Counted from the stretch's first letter, positions 1 to 10,610 are shown. The stretch: DNA of 13,445 nucleotides from Larix sibirica (GCA_004151065.3 NWUY0300071129.1:1-13445); one strand, 5' to 3'. The notes: generated from the letters alone by a model not told the origin. Numbers and translations: made by a program.

Positions 1-900
1 ATAGATATGGTGTTTACTCATGATATGGAACCCAACATGTTACAAGGCTCATATGTGTTATGAAGAAAGGTAACATCATTGATTAGGGGATCACACTGCT
101 TGTTATGATAGAGATACAGGTTGTTCCATCATTATAGATACAACAATTGAAGAGTACTCTAATCCATGAACTATAACCAAATATAAGGGATTTATGCTAG
201 TTCATGTTAAGTAGATACTATGATCACACCAGCTTAGAGAACCAAGGAGCTTAAATTAGGTAAAAAATTGGTACATATTAGTTACTTTCTAGTGAAATCA
301 TTGTTTTTACTTAGATATGAGCTTACATCTAATGAAGATAGGCTATGTGTTCAAGCTATCAATACCTTATAAAGAGCTCGTTGATATATCAATCAAGAGA
401 GATCAAATTTCTTGAGTTTAAATTTAAAAAAAGAAATACACCTCAAGAAATTAGATCCCTCTTGGTGCTTGATAGATACGGGTTTAAGATGGATCTATGC
501 TGGTTTTATACATTTGTTCACATCTATTAAGAGTTATTGACTCCCTAAGTAGCACAATGAACTTGATCATTCAAGAATACAAGGAGGATTCTTTATCCTC
601 TTAATCTTCTCTTTCTATTTTGTTCTTCGATGGAACCAAGGAAATGCCAACGATTAGAGAGAAATATGTTTTGTGGGATCTGTATGTAGAGCTTGCTTTT
701 CATTTGATGTTGACATTTTGAAGGCAGGGATAAAGGGCAGTTGGGCCAATATGTTTTGAAGGATGATCATAAGTAGATTTTGATAGGTTACATAATGGTT
801 TTGAACTTTGATCACAAGTCAAGAGGCTAAGTTGGTGTATGTTTTTTATTTCAAACTTAACATATTAATATATAAAAAGGAAATTCTTAAAACAAATGTT
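1..900. other. Non-coding, no recognisable gene
   Basis: The longest open frame here (345-530, plus, 61 codons) has lysine/phenylalanine-rich low-complexity content and no motif I recognise. No tRNA, rRNA or LTR boundary is visible. The composition is ordinary AT-rich plant intergenic DNA, possibly very old retroelement remains. Confidence 0.5.
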
Positions 901-1035
901 CCAGAGAGAAAATATTATAGAAAGCTCTCCCTCGTTTGAAAATCGAGTTTCACAATTTTTAATCGAAATACAATTATATATATTTTTTCAAAAACACTAT
1001 TTTTCGAAAGAAAACTCCCTTTTCAAAATAAATTA

Positions 1036-1095
1036 ATGTGAACCTTTTCCTTAGAAATTGTGTGAAACCTTTTCCTTTGAAACTATGTGAACTTA
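1036..1095 (+). repeat. Short tandem repeat, about 24-25 bp unit, about 2.4 copies
   Basis: Unit 1 starts 'ATGTGAACCTTTTCCTTAGA' at 1036, unit 2 starts 'GTGTGAAACCTTTTCCTTTG' at about 1060, and a partial third copy starts 'ATGTGAACTTATTC' at about 1085. The copies differ by a few substitutions and a one-base insertion. This is a simple local duplication with no associated gene. Confidence 0.7.
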
Positions 1096-1148
1096 TTCGC
1101 CAAAGAGCGTACCTTTGTAAATGTTTAGATTTGTAACACACTATGATG

Positions 1149-1259
1149 ACTATGCATGGACAACAAAGGAAGGGCCCGACACTTATAAAATATGATAACT
1201 ATGAAGGGACAACACAGGAAGGGCCACATTGACTATGCGGGGACAACATAGGAAGGGCC
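1149..1259 (+). repeat. Three diverged copies of a 28-bp unit
   Basis: Copies lie at 1149-1176, 1198-1225 and 1232-1259. Their shared core is ACTATG, then GGACAACA, then AGGAAGGGCC. Copies 1 and 3 agree at 25 of 28 positions, and so do copies 2 and 3. Start-to-start spacing is 49 and then 34 bases, so this is not a regular satellite. The unit is much more GC-rich than its surroundings. I do not recognise the source. Confidence 0.75.
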
Positions 1260-1299
1260 ACACTTCTAAGATGTAAAGGGAGGGGCAAAAGAATGATGC

Positions 1300-3150
1300 C
1301 TTCAAGCTATGTATACTACCTTGAACCATATGAAGAGAAGCCATAAATCTTGGTAATATAGAGCCACGACTTATTGTCACATATCAAGGACGAGGAGGAG
1401 AAAATCAATTCACTAAAAATGATCTAAACGATGCTAGTATGGATGTGCAAAGGCTTGCCATGTCCAAAGAAGAGGTTTGGTTGTGTGAAAAAACAAACCA
1501 AAGGAAAAAGAACGCTCATGCAACTCATGAACTATGGTTGTTAAAAGAAGTCACTCATGTACCTTTTTCCCTAGATTTATTAGTTTTTATATGTTTAGCA
1601 TATTTTACCAAATGCTTTTCCTTTTCCTTTAAATGATCATGATTACCCTCAACAATTAAGTGTTCATGCTTATTGTAATTAGTATGGGCACCTCTTTCGT
1701 CTTGTAAGCATTTTGTGCACTTTTTTTGTACTCTTATCTTAAATTTATCATTAATTTTAGAGGTATTGGTATTAAGGGGTTGATTGGAATTTTGTTGATT
1801 GAATTGGCCAAAGTCATCCATTTATCTCACATGACACCTTCAAAGAGTTCACAAGGGATTGATAAACACTCATCATTGTAATAATGGTTAAAGTAATCGA
1901 ATCCTTCTCTTCCATTACATCACCAATTGCTATTTTAACTAATTTCGTGCACCTTGAATGCAACTCATATAGTTTGTAGTGTCTACCAATGATACAACCA
2001 TATAAGGGTGTTTGCAGAAATACAATACTTTAGCTTTGTTAGAGGTATCATACACGTTTGTAATGTGGTCGATATCTTACTTGTACTCAGTCTGGGCATG
2101 AGGAATAATGTGTTCCACAACGTTTGAGTTTAAGATGCACTAGACATCCTCTAGCTACATGATTTACTTTATCTATTGGGTCATTGAGAGTGATTTCTTT
2201 GCACTCCAAAAGCTTCAATACTTTTTGCTTCATCAAGACACATGAGATTTTGAATTTTCAAATGGGTATTTGTTATTGGCTAGCTTGATTCTAAGAAAGA
2301 AGAATGCTTAAAGATGTCATTCTCTCCCCTTTGCTCAATAATTTGCAAATCACTATTTCAAAGCTTCCAAAATATAAAGAAACCATGACCTTGAATTTTT
2401 AAGTATAATTTTCTTAAATCAAACATGGCTTTAATACCATCTTGGAAAAAAAAGACATTAGCTTCACTTAGTACTAAAATTTTGACCTTTCATAAGAACA
2501 TGCTTGATAGATTGTTGCATGCTATGATACGCACAACTTATCAACATGAATATACTTGAGAATTTTGGGACTCATTGTGACTATCGATCATCCTCTTTGA
2601 AACTTTCACTTGCTAAGCAACTTCAAACAAGTTAGAGTTTATCGATATCTGTATATATTCGATGGATGACCAAAGTTAGGTTTCTAGAGGAAGGAAACAA
2701 AGTTTTGATAGCATGGTTGGTTCCATATGAAAGTTATGACTACTTTGCATGAAATTAACAAGTTCGATGGTTTTTAGAGGATTTAAGTGTGAGGAAATTT
2801 GTGTTCTAGCTTTGTGATGGTGCAAATTGGCACATTTTTTTTACAACAATGAGGTGTCATCCTTGGAACCCAAACATCATTTGAATTTGATTATTTACAT
2901 GCTTAATGTTTGTTTGTTATCACCATTTTTTTTACAAGAATGGGTAAAATATTTATATTAAAAGGGTTGAAGAAATCTTGAGAGCCAAAGATTTACATCT
3001 AGTTATAATTCCCAAAATGAATCTACAATCCAAGAAACATAAAACCAAAATTATTCCTCAACATACTTATATAATACTAGATACATTGTTTTACAAAATA
3101 CCTATAGCTAAACTACTTAACAAGTTGCCCAAGCAAAACAAGGAAGCGAA
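1300..3150. other. Stop-rich region without identified gene
   Basis: No reading frame here exceeds 88 codons, and none has a recognisable domain. The minus-strand frame 1,821-1,555 is rich in Asn, Lys and His with one C-x2-C and no full zinc knuckle. The only element-like hint is a primer-binding-site-like motif near 2,431-2,443, listed separately. The rest is consistent with heavily decayed repeat DNA. Confidence 0.45.
2431..2443 (-). other. Weak tRNA-Met primer-binding-site-like motif
   Basis: The minus strand reads TGGTATTAAAGCC. Ten of its first 12 bases match TGGTATCAGAGC, the sequence complementary to the 3' end of initiator Met-tRNA that follows the 5' LTR in many plant Ty1/copia elements. 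The bases before it do not show a clean LTR end (CA), and I found no matching gag or paired LTR nearby. It may be a chance match or a trace of a decayed element. Confidence 0.25.
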
Positions 3151-4290
3151 ATACATGGAACAAGTTAAAACTAAGTGAAACAATGGGCACTATGGGCCTC
3201 CTCCATGAGTTGGTCATCTTGATCACGCCTTAGAATACCCGACATCTCTATGGCTGCCATTGTTGCATGTTGGATAGTTTCCTCTTCCAAATGCTTTGAA
3301 CGAACATGATGACCAATATTAGACTATGTCCCTTGAGCAAACCCAAGGATCACATTAAAATGCATCCCAAAATCACATGCAAGCTTATCCATTGTCTCCT
3401 TGTTCCTTCACTTTGCTTTCCAACTTGTCATGTCTGGCTTCTTGTTTCTCAAGGTGGGAGGTCAGGCAGTCAATTGATTGCTTCATACCTTCCATTTGTG
3501 TGTTCATGATTCTCAACATCTTTTTAATTTCTTTAAATTTATTGAGGCCTTCCCCCCCAATAGCATCCCGATGCCCTAACAAGATCTTGGTGCGATTTGT
3601 TGGCCATTCAAAAGTGATGATGAAATAAATACATCAACATATGGAAACCACCATAGCATAGAAGAAACAAAACACCAACAAAATAACCAAAACCATACAA
3701 TAATGAATCATACCACTCAAGCTTGAAGCTCATGGTCATGCACCACAAAATCAAGTAAATCGTTGTTCCAAGGCCACTAAAATAATAGACCATAGGTCTC
3801 GTGATCAACACCCTTACCTCCCACTATGGTTGATATATGTAGTGGAGCATCGCCAAGAAAACAACATCCAACTAACATGCTTCCCTCACCAGCATTTCCA
3901 TCCATGCACAGAGCAAATTGAATTGGATTTATCCCAATGATAATGAGAGAAACATATTATAAAGCCATAAAAACTGAAGCATATGAGATCGAGCATGAAA
4001 ATATGAGGGATTTGACAACACGAGGGAGTGCGATAGCTCGCTCACTTTATTTAAATGGGACGAGATCCGTTGTACTCCGATGAGGTTGGGACTACCAGGC
4101 GTTGCTAGAGCCATTACCACATTGATTCATCAGGAGAATAGGAAATGAATCCTTCATGTGAACATCCATACTTAAAACAATAGGGGATCCACCTTCAGTG
4201 AGGGTGGGGGGAAGTGGGGGAATTTTGAATGAGGACTCCCTTGTCAATCTTAACCACCTCATTTCCAAGTTGTTCGACGACATAATTATT
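3150..4290 (-). pseudogene. Unidentified degenerate coding-like region with a coiled-coil stretch
   Basis: I do not recognise this region. On the minus strand several adjacent frames have protein-like composition. At 4,283-4,092 there is a proline- and methionine-rich piece. At 3,811-3,608 there is a hydrophobic, Tyr/Phe/Leu-rich piece. At 3,582-3,385 there is a charged helical piece with heptad-like spacing ('LNKFKEIKKMLRIMNTQ', 'LEKQEARHDKLESKVKEQ') that suggests a coiled coil. After a frame change it seems to continue with 'FNVILGFAQGT' and 'LEEETIQHATMAAIEMSGIL' down to about 3,180. It could be an old retroelement gag-like protein or a gene fragment; the sequence does not decide. Confidence 0.35.
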
Positions 4291-4306
4291 ATGTTATGTC
4301 GTTGAA
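4273..4306. repeat. 13-bp inverted repeat (hairpin) with 8-nt loop
   Basis: The left arm TTCGACGACATAA (4273-4285) and right arm TTATGTCGTTGAA (4294-4306) are complementary at 12 of 13 positions, the exception being a G:T wobble. The loop is 8 bases. It lies just right of the unidentified coding-like fragments. It is not followed by a T run and no active gene ends here, so a terminator role is unsupported. Confidence 0.7.
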
Positions 4307-4309
4307 TGC

Positions 4310-6180
4310 AAAGAATTTGTGCGTCGTTTAAGCTTTGGAGATTCTAATTAATTCACTCATATGCCCTACTCTATAGTGTTGCTTCTATAACAATCTTCTT
4401 CTACACTCGTTTGCTAACAATGAGTGAGTATGAATATCATAACCTGGTGTACGTGAAGTCTTTTGATAATTTTCAAACCCAAATATAAAGCATATTTTTC
4501 ATCCTGGTTATTTGTAGCCACATCTACACCTCGGGAGAATGCCAATTCTACTTTTCCGTTGGGGTTCAGAAGAGCCCCCTAATCCTATCACCCCATGTTA
4601 ATCACCATTTTATATGGAGTGTTTATATTTTGGTATTTTAGATTAGTTTTAGGGTTTTGTTACTCCCTTGCATGGTACAACATAACACGTTTAAAAGAAA
4701 GAAAAAATAAAAGGAAAAACCTTGTCTTAATGGAAATGCATGTTGTGATTTTGTGAATTATACAAGGTTATACTTGTAAGCATAAGCTAGTGGGTACAAT
4801 AAGCTTAAAAGTAATGACTTGAAAAAAATAACCTACATGAGCTATTTTTTAAACCATATCAACAATGCTACACTACTTCAAGATTCATCTCATAGAAAGG
4901 ATGGTCATTTCAATTGTAAGTCTAGTGTTCCATAGTTACTGGGATCCTTTATTCGGGAAGGCATGACAATTATCTTTGCCCATTTTCTAGAATTATTTGT
5001 ATTTATCCCCATTTGGCCAACCTTTCTCACTCGTAATACGAATGATATGGTAATGTTTCTCAACCACTTTTCACAATGTCGTCATTATCCAATCCAATTA
5101 TTTCCTTGGGCACATTGCTATTGAAGTGTCTTGTGAATCCATATTCGAACCAAAGCTCTAAAATACAAGTAATTTGTTGATGCTCATTGATGGAGGGAGA
5201 TAATTCAATATTTAAAATAGAGGAGTCACACTGCTATATAAGGAAAGGTACGCCCATAAGTGATGGCCTTTCATATCTTCTAGGGCACCGGAAGGACGTT
5301 AATTTTCCCATTTCAAGGTATCCATATGTTGCTAAATGCACACATCCTCTAGGTAGATTTTCCATAGTCCAGGGTTGCGATGATAGGAGTGAGTTGATAA
5401 GTGGACATACTCAATTTTTCTAGTGAGCATTTTTTTTGGCTTGGAAAAATTTCACCCTAGTCTGCTCTTTTTTTCAAAATTTTGGTGATCTAGGTTGTTT
5501 TCTAGAAACCCCCAAGGGTAGAATTTCCATTAATAAGGTGGAACTATAAATTCCATAAAAATTCCTATAGGATCTGGGAAAAGTATCTATTAAAAAAGGT
5601 TTGAGATTTTCTACTTGTTAACTTACTTCTATGTTGATATGCATGTTCTCATACAACATCACTTCGATCTTTTCAGAGTTTGATGCAGAAATCCATCAAG
5701 TTGATAGAATAATTTCCCATGTCCGATCCAAAGCCTCAATTTTGTCTTGGCGATTTGAGACTTGGATGTTGAGATCCATTGATATGGATCATTTTGTTGA
5801 GATTGCCTTATTTACTATCAAACCAACCTATTTATTCATTGTTCTATGAATGCATTTTTATAAGAGAGGCAAAAGTTGGTTCTTGCACTTTGATTCATTC
5901 CTTTAATGCCCCTAATGCTCAAGAAGGATTCTTTGATTTTCCATTAATCAATTTTATAATAATTTTTAAGTCACCTTCATTAATTCATTTTTCTAAATCC
6001 ATCCTTTAGAAGTATTGATGTATTAGGTGATGCTTACCATTTGTGTGCAATTGTTATATGCAACAATAAGTAATCTTGTGAGTAATCTGTGCACGTGGAA
6101 TTGTTTTTGCGACATAAATACCTCTGTATACAAAAATAATAATCTCACATTGGATGAGATATATATTTTTCCACAAAAAA
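4310..6180. other. Region without identified gene
   Basis: The open frames are short (5,187-5,423 plus, 78 codons; 5,631-5,849 plus, 72 codons) and carry no motif I recognise. On the minus strand around 5,790-5,650 a short piece reads like a charged helix ('NRQDKIEALDRTWEIIL'), which may be a decayed retroelement fragment. No tRNA, LTR pair or array was seen. Confidence 0.45.
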
Positions 6181-6185
6181 AATCA

Positions 6186-6194
6186 TTTTTTTTT
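6186..6194 (-). other. Possible LINE poly(A) tail (T run on plus strand)
   Basis: Nine T residues lie about 245 bases downstream of the ORF2 terminal stop on the element strand, where a LINE 3' UTR and poly(A) would be expected. The surrounding DNA is AT-rich with other short homopolymers (an A-run lies just beside it), so this could be coincidence. I saw no clear target-site duplication. Confidence 0.3.
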
Positions 6195-6441
6195 ATAATA
6201 AACAAAATTACAATAGCATATGCTTTAGAGGCATTACAATAAGTCTAGTGAGAGGTTATTCAACTTACTCGCTACTGATACTATATCTGCGATTCCAAAT
6301 TTTTTATCAAAACGAGACAACATGATCACTCCATTGAGTACGTTTCTATTCCAATTTGGTACTCTACCCAATCATTGATACATATACTATTGTTGTAGCA
6401 AAATTTCTTCTATATTGCATTGTTATAACCCTAGAGAAACA

Positions 6442-7137
6442 CTATAAAAAGAAAAATATAATCATGTACATATAAATAAGTTTGACATAATAAACTAGAA
6501 CACAAGTAGAATTAGAAAGCGATAGGAGAGAGTAATTTGTAATATGCCCAGGATCCAACACTAGTCCCTCTTTGGAAAGCATGTCTACAATTAAGTTCCT
6601 TTCCTTGTAGATATGTTGGAAACATATTGAATGGAGGATGCTTGATTGAACCTTGATTTCATCATATATTAGACGAAGAGTTATACTTTTACATGTGTAA
6701 TCCTTAGTCATCCACTTGACGATAACTTGCAAGTCATCAAATACTTGAACATTCTGAGCACAACATTCCTAGGCCAGGTTTAAAGCAAGTTTTAAGGCAA
6801 TTATTTTGACAAGATTGTTGGATCCACTCTCAATTCCATCTTTGAATTTAAACCAATGGCTATCTAAAATATGCACTGAGCCTCCTGCACCACAACAAGA
6901 TGGGGTCCCTTGGGTAGCAGCATCAAAGTATTGCCATACCCCTCTCTTATCTGTCACCTTTTCGACCAATGTTCTAATGTTCCTTTTAGGTTTCACTTGT
7001 TCGAAACCCTTCAAAATATTCCAAGTTTTTAATGCACATTGAAGAGGAGGGATCATCCGATTGTCAAATATACTATGATTCCTAGATAGCCAAACTCCCC
7101 ACGCAACAATGGGTGGAAGAGCCTGGATTGCTTTCAT
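6442..7137 (-). other. RNase H domain remnant at the end of ORF2
   Basis: RNase H degrades the RNA strand of RNA:DNA hybrids, and some plant L1 elements carry one at the C-terminus of ORF2. From 7,137 to 6,442 one frame is interrupted only by a TAG at 6,769-6,771. It starts with a tryptophan-rich stretch ('VAWGVWLSRN', 'IFDNR') and then gives 'WQYFDAATQGTPSCCGAGG', containing the first catalytic Asp, and 'WFKFKDGIESGSNN'. The expected A-E-L-x-A-L-K follows as 'VKIIALKLAL', with the catalytic Glu replaced by Lys. After the TAG come 'VQVFDDLQVIVKWM', with an Asp at the third catalytic position although the family S is L, and 'ERNLIVDMLSKEGL', with the fourth Asp. This is the best-preserved part of the element. 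Confidence 0.92.
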
Positions 7138-7149
7138 TTTTACACATTC

Positions 7150-7440
7150 AAACCATGATTTTTAGCACTCTTCAACATATCCCCATGCTAAAAGTTATTA
7201 GATCTATCCATAAATTCTAATTCCTTCCAAAGCTACCCAATATACGAATAAGATATCAATAAATGATTAATATCTTCACCACATGATTTGTAGGATATCA
7301 CCAACTAGGTCCACAATTGTTTCATTTTTGGAGGTTGTCCCAAGTGAGAACATTATTATTAAGGGATATCCACATAAAATTTATGTTCTTCAATGGGAAT
7401 TTGAATTTCTATATTATCCTCCACCACCAGGCACGCTCCT
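7150..7440 (-). other. zf-RVT domain remnant of ORF2
   Basis: A zf-RVT region separates RT and RNase H in many plant LINEs. The preceding open block (7,614-7,414) contains 'DELLWMKN' and 'TYSLRLGYK', the typical lead-in. It is followed by 'WWWRII*KFKFPLKN', 'FMWISLNNNVLTWDNLQK' and 'GPSW', then in a shifted frame 'GEDINHLLIS' and 'LWKELE'. These match the W-x-x-W-K-L-K-x-P-x-K, F-x-W, L-T-x-D-N-L and E-x-x-x-H-L-L blocks. The cysteines that would bind metal are mostly lost: the expected C-x-L-C pair is not readable, and the later C-P is S-Y. Confidence 0.82.
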
Positions 7441-8049
7441 CCCCGACCCCACTATTAATAGGACCTTGTAGCCCAACCTTAGACTATATGTACCCATGAT
7501 TAAATTCTTCATCCATAATAACTCATCCTTAGCTTCTTGAATCCAAACATGGTTATCCTTCAATAAAACCATATATTCATCCCATAATACTGCCTCATCA
7601 AAAGACAAATCCATGTCCTAAGTCTTCTTCCATCCCCTAAGTTCCAAATGGTGGAAGAAATTGGATTGGCAACTTGTGACAAATATAGGAAACCCTTCTT
7701 TCCGAGTGAATCAATAAGTTTTTCGAGCAACATGAAGGAGATACCACATCATACTTATAGATCTTCAACGATCTTGACTCCATGTCAGTCACCCACCTTC
7801 CATGCGGGCTAGTTGTTGAGATATGGAAACGCCTTGATAGTATCCTTCCATATAATGGATCAACTATGATGATTTTTTATAGGAGCTCTCAACCAATATT
7901 CAATAGTAAGAGGAGAGATATATTTTTGCATGATCACCTGTGCCCAAAGACCCTTTCCAATTATAAGCCTCCATACACTTTTAGTTAAAAGTGCTATTGC
8001 AAAGTGGAAAATATTTTTCATTCCTCATCCCTTAAACTCCTCTAGGGAT

Positions 8050-9290
8050 GCTATCTTTTTCCATTTTACAAGAGGGATGCCTCTTTTTTCATACTACTTG
8101 ACCAAATAAACCCGTAGCTAAGCATTCTCTATTATCCAAAATGTTTTTTGGAATAAAGACCAGGGTCCTCCAATAAATTGGAATAGCTTGAATAATCTAT
8201 TTAATCAATACCAACCTATCATTGCAGTATAACCATCAGTTACACCAGATTGTGAGTCGCTTCTCAACCTTTGTAATAAGCCATACCCAATCCCTCTTAG
8301 CATAATCATTGGGCTTAATGTAAACTCCCAAGTATTTAAGGACTTATTGTAGATTGACTTGATTGTATGGGAATAATTCAGACAAGTCTCTCTCCTGCTC
8401 TTCTATTAGACCTACAAAGGATATAGTAGATTTCCTACTATTCACCAGCATTCATGTAGCTACACAAAAGAGGTTAAGTAATTCTTTGAGCTTGGTTGCA
8501 TCACAATGCAATCCATTGATGAATAATAATATGTCATATACAAAGAGCAAATGAGTGAGATTAATCGCTCTTACCCTTATATCCTTAATAGATCCAAACC
8601 TTTTAGCGCTCAAGATAGCCTTGCTTAAACCTTCAGTCACATTAAGAACTTATAGTAGAGGTGATAAAGGGAACCCCTGTCGCAATCCTTTGCCTGGCCT
8701 AAAAAAACCTGTTGTTGATCCATTAATTGAGATAGAAAATGATACTGAGGTCACATAGTTCATTACCAAGTTACAAATTGAAAGCAAAAACCCAGATGAA
8801 CCATCATAAGCTAAAATAGTTCTAATTGACTCTATCATGGGATTTTGTGAGATCAATTTTGAGGATCATTGTAGACATATTTTTTGTTTTAAATGAATGA
8901 AATCCTTCCTAGGATACCCTAATGACCTTGTGGAATTGGCGTCTCGAGAGAAATCCAAGCTGTTCTTTAGAGATAAATTTTGAGAGGATATCCTTAACCC
9001 TCATCGCAATAACAATTGCAATTATCTTATAGATACAACTACATAGAGAGATCGATCGATAATCTTCAAAATACATAGGGTTGTCTGTTTTTCAGTATCA
9101 ATGCTACGAAACTAGTGTTGAATGCTGCTAGCATTCTTCCATTCAGCCTTGACTCCTCTATAACCCACAATAAGTCATCACCAATAATTTGATCATAGAA
9201 CCCAAGGAAAAATTCCATGGTCCAACTGCCTAGTCCAAGGATTTTGTCTATTTTGAACATGTGAAATACTTCCTCCAGCTTAACCTTTTA
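8050..9290 (-). other. Reverse transcriptase and thumb remnant of ORF2
   Basis: The block opens with 'GSWTMEFFLGFYDQIIGDDL' (9,260 onward), where the family has A-P-G-P-D-G-F. Motif 'ISLC' and a 'KEQLGF' block (family K-E-Q-F-G-F) follow in other frames. Motif A is 'LKIDLTKSHDRVN', with the first catalytic Asp intact at 8,852-8,854. One frame then runs from 8,856 to 8,452 with a single stop and carries 'INGSTTGFFRPGKGLRQGF' (G-L-R-Q-G at 8,688) and motif C. Motif C reads 'FVYD' instead of F-V/A-D-D, because the first Asp codon is TAT at 8,536-8,538. The thumb shows 'LKYLGVYIKPNDYAKRDW' (about 8,342 downward), 'RLVLIK' and 'AIPIYW'. Loss of that Asp would abolish polymerisation even without the stops. 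Confidence 0.92.
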
Positions 9291-9929
9291 TACCTCTCAT
9301 AAGCCTTCCATCCTCCTCCTCCGAACCAAAGCTTGGAAAAAAAGAAGACATATGGACGATATCAACTATGCTCACCCTATTGTTATTTTTATACCCACCT
9401 TTCAAATGCCCCATCCCAAGCCTAGCAAGGTCATTGAAATATGTACCTCACTATTACCATATCGCATATTCCATACAATATTAATATTTTTTTGGTGGTT
9501 TGCGTACTAGTGAAAAAACTTCGAATTTTTGTCGCCAATTTGAAGTCAAATGGCTGTGCTTTCTAATTGCCATGCAACTTCACTATCTGCTAGCAATCTC
9601 CTCTTCCTATCCCCCAAGCCATTAATTCTTGATTAGCAACATTCAAGGCAGAACATGCCATGTCTCGAGTGTACAAGACTTCTAGCTAGGCCTCCATCTC
9701 CTGCAGCTCCTTATTATCCTTTAGTTTTTTTTTTTCATTTAGCCAAGAGGCCACAACTTGCTTCATATATTTTAATTTTTTCGAGTATTTCAATGAGACT
9801 AATTCCACTCTAGTCTCATCAAAAGGAGACTAGTGTCCCCTTATTAGCGAAACAAAGTCTGCATCATTGAGCCCATCTAAGTTGTATTTGAAAGGACTAT
9901 AAGGTTTGTTTCCAACTTGATCCATTTCT

Positions 9930-10610
9930 AAAAAAATGGGGAAATGATTCTATTTGCCACCAAAGCTAACCCACTGCCTGATCCTAATGTTGTCATCCAA
10001 AATAAATTTAGAAATAAGAAAATTATTAATCCACTTCGGAATCCTATCCATTCCTACCCACTTGTTCCTCCAAATGGGTTGAAGCTTTATTGACTCAATG
10101 TCAAAAATCCCACAATCCTCCAACTTTTTGAAAAAATAAATCAAACAATGGATTTGCGTTTGTTGCCTGTCCCCATATTTCAGCTCACCCCATGAATAAA
10201 TTTAAATCACCCCCTATAACAATGTCCTTCTGGTTAAGAAGATCCATCCAAAACAGGTTTTCCCAAAAGGTCACCCTTTCAACATATGGCCCGTCTAAAT
10301 TCAGTAGAGTGAAGGTCTTGCCCAATTATTTAGAGAACATGATTATAGATAAACCTAAAACCAGAGACAAAGTATTAGAACATAAAAAAGAACCTAAAAA
10401 CCAACGCGTGATTAAATCTCACAAGTGCCCATGGGCGTCCAAAAAGGCAAAATCCCAACCCGGAAGTAATTTATGCAATTATGAAAGCAAAGAGTCTCAG
10501 ACCATCTCCCATTGTCTCTTACATTCAAATTATCCCTGGCTTATGCACTTCAACAGGTCTCTCAAGGGAAATATTTTTAAAGGAGTTTCCCTATCCTCTA
10601 CCATTTTGCT
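9930..10610 (-). other. EEP (APE-like) endonuclease domain remnant of ORF2
   Basis: In a live LINE this domain nicks target DNA to expose the primer for reverse transcription. Visible landmarks, spread over several frames, are 'NGRG' near 10,600 (the W-N-x-R-G-L block with its tryptophan lost), 'ETMGDG' with Glu codon 10,516-10,518, 'WDFAFLDAHG', 'GKTFTLLNLDGPY', 'VIGGDLNL' (Asp at 10,206-10,208, Asn at 10,200-10,202), 'AEIWG', 'LQPIWRNKWVG' and 'FRQW'-like 'IRQWVSFGGK'. The C-terminal catalytic S-D-H reads stop-Asn-His (TAG AAT CAT at 9,952-9,944), so the essential aspartate is gone. The Gln before the catalytic Glu is a TAA stop. Confidence 0.88.

Noticed and set aside
1555-1821. Minus-strand 88-codon frame with a C-x2-C that might be a copia gag knuckle
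   Set aside because: There is no following G-H and C at knuckle spacing and the composition is low complexity, so the similarity is too weak to call.
3608-3811. Hydrophobic minus-strand frame resembling a small membrane protein
   Set aside because: It has no recognisable family, no neighbouring gene structure and lies in decayed DNA. It is kept only as part of the unidentified fragment region.
9725-9735. Run of 11 T that might mark another poly(A) tail
   Set aside because: It falls inside ORF2, where the minus strand encodes a lysine run ('EKKKLK') in the linker after the endonuclease, so coding explains it.
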